From an archaeon (GTDB lineage Archaea; Thermoproteota; QMWL01): 8,974 bases of DNA. Position 1 is the first letter of the stretch; each line of letters begins with the position of its first letter. Shown piece by piece: positions 1 through 5,662 of the stretch. Under the pieces are notes generated by a model. It saw only the letters and a list, made by a program, of their open reading frames with translations. It did no database searches and was not told the origin of the DNA. The stretch covers positions 1 to 8,974 of the forward strand of contig QMWL02000026.1 in the NCBI GenBank assembly GCA_003661605.2, read 5' to 3'. The position numbers and the translations under genes were made by a program.

Positions 1-2408
1 ATCAAGTACCGCGCGCTGAAAAACTCGTCCTCTACAACCCTCTCCTTATCATAATCGCGGCTGTTTGGGGGATGTTTGACGTGTGGATTGCTGTCTTTAC
101 ACTTGTAGCACTGATACTTCTTCTAGAAAAGCGCGTCAGGTACGCAGGCTTCGCCACCGCTGCCGCTATCCTTACGAAAGTATCGGGAGTGATCTTTGCA
201 CCTATTTTCGCGGCCGCTACCTACCGCTGGTATGGACGTGGTCGCGCCCTCTCCTACCTCTTCTCTACAGTCTTCCTGTACGTTCTTGCCTCTCTCTATT
301 TCCTGGTTCGATCTCCTATCGGCTACATCGACCAAACCGTCCTTGTACATGTCCACCGTCCACCTCAAGAGTTCGCTTTTCTAGGTCTCTACCTCATAAA
401 CCAAGGCGTTATGGTTGCAACTAGGTATGCATTATCCCCACTAGGAGATCTGATTCAGATATTCTCCTACATCTTCTCCGGTCTTCTCGCGGGGCTGATA
501 CTCTTTCTAACCCTCTCCGCTTGGCAGCTAAAGGAACGGGATGCACGACCTCTCCTATTTCTCCTCCTTACCGCTGCTGTCGGATTCACACTTTTCAACA
601 AGGTTGTAAACCCACAGTATCTCGTTCTACCCATTGGTCTTGCTATACCTCTGCTCTTCGCACTCGAACCAGGTCGAAGCACGCAGTTGCTTAAACAGTA
701 CGTACGGTGGTTCTCCTACGCGTTTCCTGCAGCCATCATTATCCTCGGCTGGCACTACGTAACATTCGTCCCCCACGACGTACGGATGCAGATGCTTTCC
801 CTTACTGCTAGGCTTTCAGAACTCCGCTTACCTATTGCTCTTCACGTTCCCGCCATCTCTACTGGTGTTAGCTTCCACATCTCGCGACAGACAATCGAAG
901 CCATTCACATTATAATACCCGCTCTCTTAGCCGTACCCGGATTCGTTTATGGCATTTTCCTTGTACGCAATCAACTGAGCGATCTCTTATCACGTTGGCA
1001 TAGTTTAAGAGGACGGGTGTTCTCAGTACTCGCCATCCTCTTACTTGTTTCACCCGCCGCAGCTTTCTCAAGCCTTGCTCTCCTAAGTCAGCGTACGACC
1101 GCCTCCCCCTCCCTCTCCGCGTTTAACCCTGGGGACAAGCTTGTAGGCTGCTTCTACTACTACTGGTGGAGCAATCCTACTCACAACCCGTACATTCGCA
1201 GTGGCAACTGGTACGGTACTCTCCTCACTCCCGCTGAAGGCTTCTACGACATCAATCGCGGTTACATAAAGTACGATCTGGTTCAGATGAAGAGCGTAGG
1301 CATCGACTTCGTAGTTCTTTCATTCCACGAGTACGGCTTTGACCGTTACCTTCTGTTTGTGGACGTAGCTGCTGAACAAGGCATACACTTCGCTCCCATG
1401 ATCGAGCTATACGATCTGCGCGAGCAGGAACCCGAGCTATGCGCTACCTTCCCCGATGGAGAGCCCGCGCCAGAACGCCAACTGGGGCTCAAGAATGCAA
1501 CTCTTAACCGCATCGTCGAGTTCATTCTTCTATCTCTTCGCGTGAAGGATAACCCCGCTTTCTTATGGTACTCTGTGGAGACGCAAGAGCCGCGCCCCGT
1601 TGTCTTCCTCTACGATAGCTTCTACTTCTACCCCGGCTGGTCTGACGAGGAAAAAAGGTTCGTGGCACGAGCCCTTCTCGACCTTTACATGCAGCGTACA
1701 GGAGGATCCGAAGAGCAGGTTTACGAACTGCTTTCTGCGAGATGGGAGTCAAATATCCGTAACTTTACGGACCTTTTGGCAAACTATCCTAAAGACATCA
1801 AAGAATTCCGAAACCCAATTACCGACTGTCAAAAGGACTGGTGTGACGCGTTCTTACATGCCTGGCACCTCTTTTGGCAGCAAGTTAAGCAACGTGTGGA
1901 AGCAGAAGCTGGTCCGGTGTACTGGATCGGAGGCGATCTAGTTCGATGGTGGATGCCTCCTATCGAAGGAGGATGGGGCGCTGCTGAGACCTACTTCCGC
2001 ACCTTTGACACCGAGTTTGTCTACAGCCCTAGCCTCATCTGGAAGTTTTCTGGAGGGACAGACGACGCTCTCCGTCGCTACAGAAGACACATGGAGATCC
2101 TCGCATACGAAGCACGTATTCGTAGACGACCGATAATACAAACTGTCTGCCCCTACTACAATGACAAGCTCATCCGCCCCGCCTCATGGTTCGAAATTCC
2201 CCCAAAGATAGAAGACCGCTACACCTACGACATCTTTTGGGAAATTGCACTAAGCAACGACCCCGACATCGTTCTCATAGCAACCTGGAACGAGTACTAC
2301 GAATCAACTTGCATAGAACCAACCGTCGAGTTTGGCGACCTCTTCCTACAGAAAACCGAAAACTGGGTTTGTAAGTTCAAACAAACTAGCCCATCCAGCA
2401 TCCTATAA
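1..2408 (+). CDS. GT-C membrane glycosyltransferase fused to a GH99-like glycoside hydrolase domain (5' end outside window)
   Basis: The reading frame is open from base 3, and the residues before the first ATG (base 72) read as GT-C sequence (NPLLIIIAAVWG, then MFDVW). The true start is therefore upstream and about 801 residues are visible. Numbering from the ATG at 72, residues 1-340 hold about eight hydrophobic segments with GT-C hallmarks: VWGMFDVW, an AGF..A..LTK stretch (25-36) and NPQYLVLP (180-187). These suggest transfer of sugar from a polyprenyl-phosphate donor on the outer face of the membrane. After the last membrane segment (about 316-338), residues 356-767 form a soluble GH99-like domain: GCFYYYWW (359-366), a YDLVQMKSVGIDFVVLSF helix-strand, RPVVFLYDSF, and WNEYYESTCIEP (739-750). 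The last matches the NEWHEGTxIE active-site motif of GH99 endo-alpha-mannosidases, with both Glu residues at the same i, i+3 spacing (E741, E744). Known GH99 enzymes cut internal mannan or glucosyl-mannose links; the related WbsX-type proteins are annotated as transferases, so the chemistry is not certain. The 3' end overlaps the convergent downstream gene. Confidence 0.85.
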   Translation, partial: QVPRAEKLVLYNPLLIIIAAVWGMFDVWIAVFTLVALILLLEKRVRYAGFATAAAILTKVSGVIFAPIFAAATYRWYGRGRALSYLFSTVFLYVLASLYFLVRSPIGYIDQTVLVHVHRPPQEFAFLGLYLINQGVMVATRYALSPLGDLIQIFSYIFSGLLAGLILFLTLSAWQLKERDARPLLFLLLTAAVGFTLFNKVVNPQYLVLPIGLAIPLLFALEPGRSTQLLKQYVRWFSYAFPAAIIILGWHYVTFVPHDVRMQMLSLTARLSELRLPIALHVPAISTGVSFHISRQTIEAIHIIIPALLAVPGFVYGIFLVRNQLSDLLSRWHSLRGRVFSVLAILLLVSPAAAFSSLALLSQRTTASPSLSAFNPGDKLVGCFYYYWWSNPTHNPYIRSGNWYGTLLTPAEGFYDINRGYIKYDLVQMKSVGIDFVVLSFHEYGFDRYLLFVDVAAEQGIHFAPMIELYDLREQEPELCATFPDGEPAPERQLGLKNATLNRIVEFILLSLRVKDNPAFLWYSVETQEPRPVVFLYDSFYFYPGWSDEEKRFVARALLDLYMQRTGGSEEQVYELLSARWESNIRNFTDLLANYPKDIKEFRNPITDCQKDWCDAFLHAWHLFWQQVKQRVEAEAGPVYWIGGDLVRWWMPPIEGGWGAAETYFRTFDTEFVYSPSLIWKFSGGTDDALRRYRRHMEILAYEARIRRRPIIQTVCPYYNDKLIRPASWFEIPPKIEDRYTYDIFWEIALSNDPDIVLIATWNEYYESTCIEPTVEFGDLFLQKTENWVCKFKQTSPSSIL

Positions 2409-3522
2409 AGAATAAGGGTAAGATCGCAATCCCTATGGCTAGAAATATACTGAACAGTAGAAGAAACGTTCCGAAGTCATCAGTTCTCAGCACAAACCAG
2501 ATCGGAAATATGAAGAAAAGATGCCGAGAGAAGCAGTCCACGCTCCCAAACAGAACGAAGAACGCTATGCTAGCGTAAACGAATGCACGAAGCCGAGGAT
2601 CTTCGAGTTTTGAATTCTTACCTAAAAGAACGGTGATGAGGACTAACAGCAGCAGATACGGGTAGACCTCAAACCTCTGCCACTCCTGTTTAAACGGTTC
2701 AAGTGTTCCTGTAGATGAAAGGGTAGCGAACACCCAGAAAGGTCGTCGGTATCCCCATAGACTTTGGGCGTAAAAGAAGACGAATGGGTCTCCGCTTCTT
2801 ATCCAGATATATGCCTCCCATCCAAGTAATCCCAGAATAGGTCCTAGCACGGCTATAATCTGATATAGTTTAGGCTGTTTTCTTCTTCTAATGCAGTGTA
2901 TTAGGTCGAAGGATGGGGGCACTACTATGAGAATACCCGGTGGACGAGTTACCGCTGCCAAGGCGCCTGTAATGCCAGAAAGAACTGATTCTTTCAGGTA
3001 AAGTATCCAAGTTAAACACCAGAAGAACAGTAACCAGGGTTCTGCATAACTTGCAGTTGTGAATATGTAAACCGATGGAAATGACGCAAAAAGTAGTGTA
3101 GAGTATATAGCATGTTTCTCTCCAAGATATCTGCGAGCAACTAGGTAATATGCTAAGAAGGCAAGGCAGCTTGCAACAAGCGTTGTTCCAGTAGCAATAT
3201 AAGTAAACTTAACTTTGGTAATAAACCAGATAGCTCGAACCATGCTCGGATGAAGTGGGAAGAAAGCATACTTAGCGTCTGGGCGGGGTGGGTACCAAGT
3301 CTTAGCGATGTCTGCATACCACCCTGCATCCCAAGCGTATGCACAAAAGTGATGCCATGGCGCTTCTGAGCGAAGCATCGCGTAGAGCAAAGCATAGGCG
3401 ACAACCTTCAGTGACAACACTGTTACCACAACGACTCCTTCTGCTTGTGAGAAGCAGTTGGCAATATTTCTAGCCATTCTAATAAGAAATTCTTTGCTGT
3501 TCTTATAGTGTTTTGTGCCCAT
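2386..3522 (-). CDS. PIG-V-like GT-C mannosyltransferase, integral membrane
   Basis: This 378-residue polytopic protein has about eight to nine membrane segments. It resembles the PIG-V family (GPI mannosyltransferase II, GT76), which transfers mannose from dolichol-phosphate-mannose in eukaryotes. Visible hallmarks are the first-loop motif WDAGWYADIA (residues 64-73, with the Asp expected to be catalytically important), FFPLHP (87-92), TRPPG (192-196), a W.....SGDPFVFF..AQSLWG stretch (235-257) and a late SRHLFFIFP (332-340), all in family order. Length is slightly short of eukaryotic PIG-V, as is usual for prokaryotic homologues. The ATG at 3522 is preceded in frame by a TAA at 3544-3546; an internal ATG at residue 16 is an alternative start. 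No strong Shine-Dalgarno is present. The protein probably acts on a lipid-linked or protein-linked surface glycan; the acceptor cannot be read from the sequence. GPI anchors are not known in archaea, so 'GPI' should not be carried over as a function. Confidence 0.82.
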   Translation of the reverse strand: MGTKHYKNSKEFLIRMARNIANCFSQAEGVVVVTVLSLKVVAYALLYAMLRSEAPWHHFCAYAWDAGWYADIAKTWYPPRPDAKYAFFPLHPSMVRAIWFITKVKFTYIATGTTLVASCLAFLAYYLVARRYLGEKHAIYSTLLFASFPSVYIFTTASYAEPWLLFFWCLTWILYLKESVLSGITGALAAVTRPPGILIVVPPSFDLIHCIRRRKQPKLYQIIAVLGPILGLLGWEAYIWIRSGDPFVFFYAQSLWGYRRPFWVFATLSSTGTLEPFKQEWQRFEVYPYLLLLVLITVLLGKNSKLEDPRLRAFVYASIAFFVLFGSVDCFSRHLFFIFPIWFVLRTDDFGTFLLLFSIFLAIGIAILPLFFIGCWMG

Positions 3523-3658
3523 GTTGGTGCGAACCTCTTCTCTTTATCTCGATTTCCTTTCACCTACCCCCGCGCCTTTTACCAGTTTCTCTACACAACA
3601 ACGGTCTACAGGAGACGCTCTCGCATTTAGTTATTAGCGCATGCTGTCTGGGTCGTAA
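3523..3658. other. Divergent intergenic region between the PIG-V-like and DUF2079 genes
   Basis: These 136 bases separate two divergently transcribed genes and must hold both promoters unless transcription starts inside a gene. The left part (about 3535-3571) is strongly pyrimidine-rich on the plus strand, hence purine-rich upstream of the minus-strand gene. It contains only a weak AT element (GATAAAGA in the minus sense, about 20-25 bases before that start). The right part contains the possible TATA element at 3626-3636. I see no RNA gene or strong inverted repeat. Confidence 0.5.
3626..3636 (+). promoter_or_regulatory. Possible TATA box for the DUF2079-PA14 gene
   Basis: The AT-rich stretch TTTAGTTATTA is centred about 28 bases upstream of the ATG at 3659. 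That is the spacing expected for an archaeal TATA element driving a leaderless or nearly leaderless transcript. It fits the lack of a clear Shine-Dalgarno before this gene. The sequence is not a strong consensus match and no clear purine-rich BRE precedes it, so this is a tentative assignment. Confidence 0.3.
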
Positions 3659-5602
3659 ATGTTCAGAAAAGTGCTCTCTGCTCTACGCCGCATTGGATCT
3701 CTGCCGCTAGTTCAGCGTGTTGTTCCTCTATGCATTGCCACTATAACGCTAGTGGTTTTCGGGATAATAGCGGGCTGCTACGTCCTGAGCGAACACTACC
3801 ACTTTCGGACCTATTACTACGATTTTGGCATCTTCGTAGAAGCCCTTCAGAACACTCTAACAGGGAAGGGGCTTATGTCCTGTCCCGCTTTCCGTGAGAA
3901 TTGGAGCTACCTAGGTGGGCATGTATGCTTCCTCGCACTCATCACTTACCTGCCAGTTTACGCTATTTCTCCTCGCCCTGAAACTCTACTTATACTCCAT
4001 GTAACGCTCCTCACTGCTTCTGGTGTCCCTCTCTACTTAGTAGCTAGAAAGCGGATGGGTCGTTGGCTCTCCTTAGTGATTGTTGTAGCTTTTGTTCTAA
4101 ATCCTCTTGTACATCATGTCTTCATCTTCTACAACTCAACGATCGCTCTAGCAACACTTCTTCTCTTCATAGCCTATGCAGCCCTTGAATACGACAGAGA
4201 TGCGGTCTTCTACACCTCCGCTATACTAGCTCTTTTGGCACGTGAAGATACCGCTGCAGTTATCATACCCCTCTGCCTCTACGCTATACTAAAGCGGTCC
4301 TCAACGCACGGGCAACTTCGTTGGTTCTCCTGGAGGTTACTGCTAAAGGACAGGCGTATAATCAGCTACTCCGTTCTAGCAGTTTGCTCTCTTTTATGGT
4401 TACTTGTTTGCGGATTTGTGATTATGCCCGCTTTCGGGAAGGGTACAGGAGGACGCATCTGGATCCGCTATACAAAGAACCCTGGAAGCTTTCCTTCCAA
4501 CATCGTGAAGGACCCTGATCGTAAACTTAGGTTTCTTGAACTAGTTTTTGCGCCACTCGCATTCCTGCCTCTTTTCGACCCAGGAATGCTTGCAACAGGT
4601 CTTATCTACCTAATATCCCTACTCGCCTATCCACAGGCCAACACGTACTACTATATTTTCCACTATCCAAGCTACTTACTTCCTGCACTATTCTTTGCCT
4701 GTGTAAAGGGCGCTGTACGCGTACGCCACTTCATCCACAGATCTGGGTACAGCCTGAGACTAGCGAGTTTGGTCGTAGCGCTTCTTCTTCTCACCTCCTC
4801 TGTACTGTTCTTGGGCTCCAGTCCTATCTACGTTCGTACTCTACGATGGAAATCCCTCCCCAGTATATGCTATGAGGCACGGTACTCCGTTCTCTCTCTC
4901 ATTCCTTCAAACGCGTCTCTTACGACGCACAACAACATTCTTCCTCATGTTCTTCATCTAAACGAAGTTTACTGCGAATGGCGCTATGCTCATCCCTCCA
5001 CCGACTACATCTATGTTGATACCCGTATCCCTTGTTACGCAGCTCCAGAATTTCTTGAAAATGTTGAAGCACTTGTAGCAAACAGGACTTATGGTCTGTA
5101 TGCAGCAGTTGATGGTGTTTGGCTTTTGAAGCGCCAACATACTGGACAGCCACTCATAGCCTTCGATCGCGGTGCGGTTCTGTATGTGTATCCCAACCCA
5201 TATCTTTCAGGAGAACCCGAGTATGTTGAAGTAGTGCTATTTCTTCAGATACTCTATGGGTTTAAGTCTCCGTACCCTCTAATTCCTTGGAACCGGTTTA
5301 GTGTGCGCATCGAAGGACGCCTCATCGCATCCACTTCAGGTCTCTACCAATTCCGCATAATCAGTGATGACGGTGTACGCTTCTTCGTAGACGGCGAGTT
5401 AATCGCCGATGAGTGGGGTCCTGAGGCAGCCGACACCGGCGTTGTCAGTGTATCTTTAGCAGAAGGAGAGCATACGATCGTTATTGAATGGATGGAGTGG
5501 GAGGGTTCTGCTGGCCTCTATGTGTACTGGAAGCCGCCCTACAGCCACAAGTTCGAGATACTCAACTACACCTTCCTAAGACCAGTTCAAGCAACGGTGT
5601 AA
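3659..5602 (+). CDS. DUF2079 family membrane protein with C-terminal PA14 domain
   Basis: The 647-residue protein begins at an ATG directly after an in-frame TAA (3656-3658), so it cannot extend further upstream. Residues 1-385 carry about nine to ten membrane segments with DUF2079 hallmarks: YYYDFGIFVEALQNT (52-66), GGHVCFLALITYLPVYAI (86-103), the PETLLILHV run (107-115) and an AREDTAAVI motif (194-202). Residues about 386-500 form the extracytoplasmic DUF2079 tail (PSNASLTTHNNILPHVLHL, then DYIYVDTR and DGVWLLKRQ). DUF2079 proteins look like GT-C-type proteins, but their substrates are not established. Residues 544-626 are a PA14 domain: GLYQFRIISDDGVRFFVDGE holds the typical SDDG.R.FVDG signature, followed by GEHTIVIEWMEWEGSAGLYVYW. 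PA14 domains often bind carbohydrate and occur in glycosidases and adhesins. The predicted topology places PA14 outside the cell. Flanking glycan genes support a role in surface glycan assembly or recognition, which is inference. Confidence 0.85.
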   Translation: MFRKVLSALRRIGSLPLVQRVVPLCIATITLVVFGIIAGCYVLSEHYHFRTYYYDFGIFVEALQNTLTGKGLMSCPAFRENWSYLGGHVCFLALITYLPVYAISPRPETLLILHVTLLTASGVPLYLVARKRMGRWLSLVIVVAFVLNPLVHHVFIFYNSTIALATLLLFIAYAALEYDRDAVFYTSAILALLAREDTAAVIIPLCLYAILKRSSTHGQLRWFSWRLLLKDRRIISYSVLAVCSLLWLLVCGFVIMPAFGKGTGGRIWIRYTKNPGSFPSNIVKDPDRKLRFLELVFAPLAFLPLFDPGMLATGLIYLISLLAYPQANTYYYIFHYPSYLLPALFFACVKGAVRVRHFIHRSGYSLRLASLVVALLLLTSSVLFLGSSPIYVRTLRWKSLPSICYEARYSVLSLIPSNASLTTHNNILPHVLHLNEVYCEWRYAHPSTDYIYVDTRIPCYAAPEFLENVEALVANRTYGLYAAVDGVWLLKRQHTGQPLIAFDRGAVLYVYPNPYLSGEPEYVEVVLFLQILYGFKSPYPLIPWNRFSVRIEGRLIASTSGLYQFRIISDDGVRFFVDGELIADEWGPEAADTGVVSVSLAEGEHTIVIEWMEWEGSAGLYVYWKPPYSHKFEILNYTFLRPVQATV

Positions 5603-5662
5603 AACGTCACCTACTGTAATTCCCGCCTGAGCTTGATAGAGTACTGCCAGCTGTTAGTTAAA
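5603..5662. other. Short convergent intergenic spacer, no clear terminator
   Basis: Sixty bases lie between the 3' ends of the DUF2079-PA14 gene and the beta-helix gene. I see no T-rich run on either strand of the kind that ends archaeal transcripts and no long hairpin. The only symmetry is an imperfect 5-bp palindrome, TAGTT-A-AACTA (5655-5665), that runs into the stop codon of the minus-strand gene. Confidence 0.4.

Noticed and set aside
3513..3710. Small 65-codon plus-strand frame spanning the divergent intergenic region
   Set aside because: It overlaps the starts of both flanking genes, is rich in Cys and Leu without recognisable motifs, and has no ribosome site; it looks like chance.
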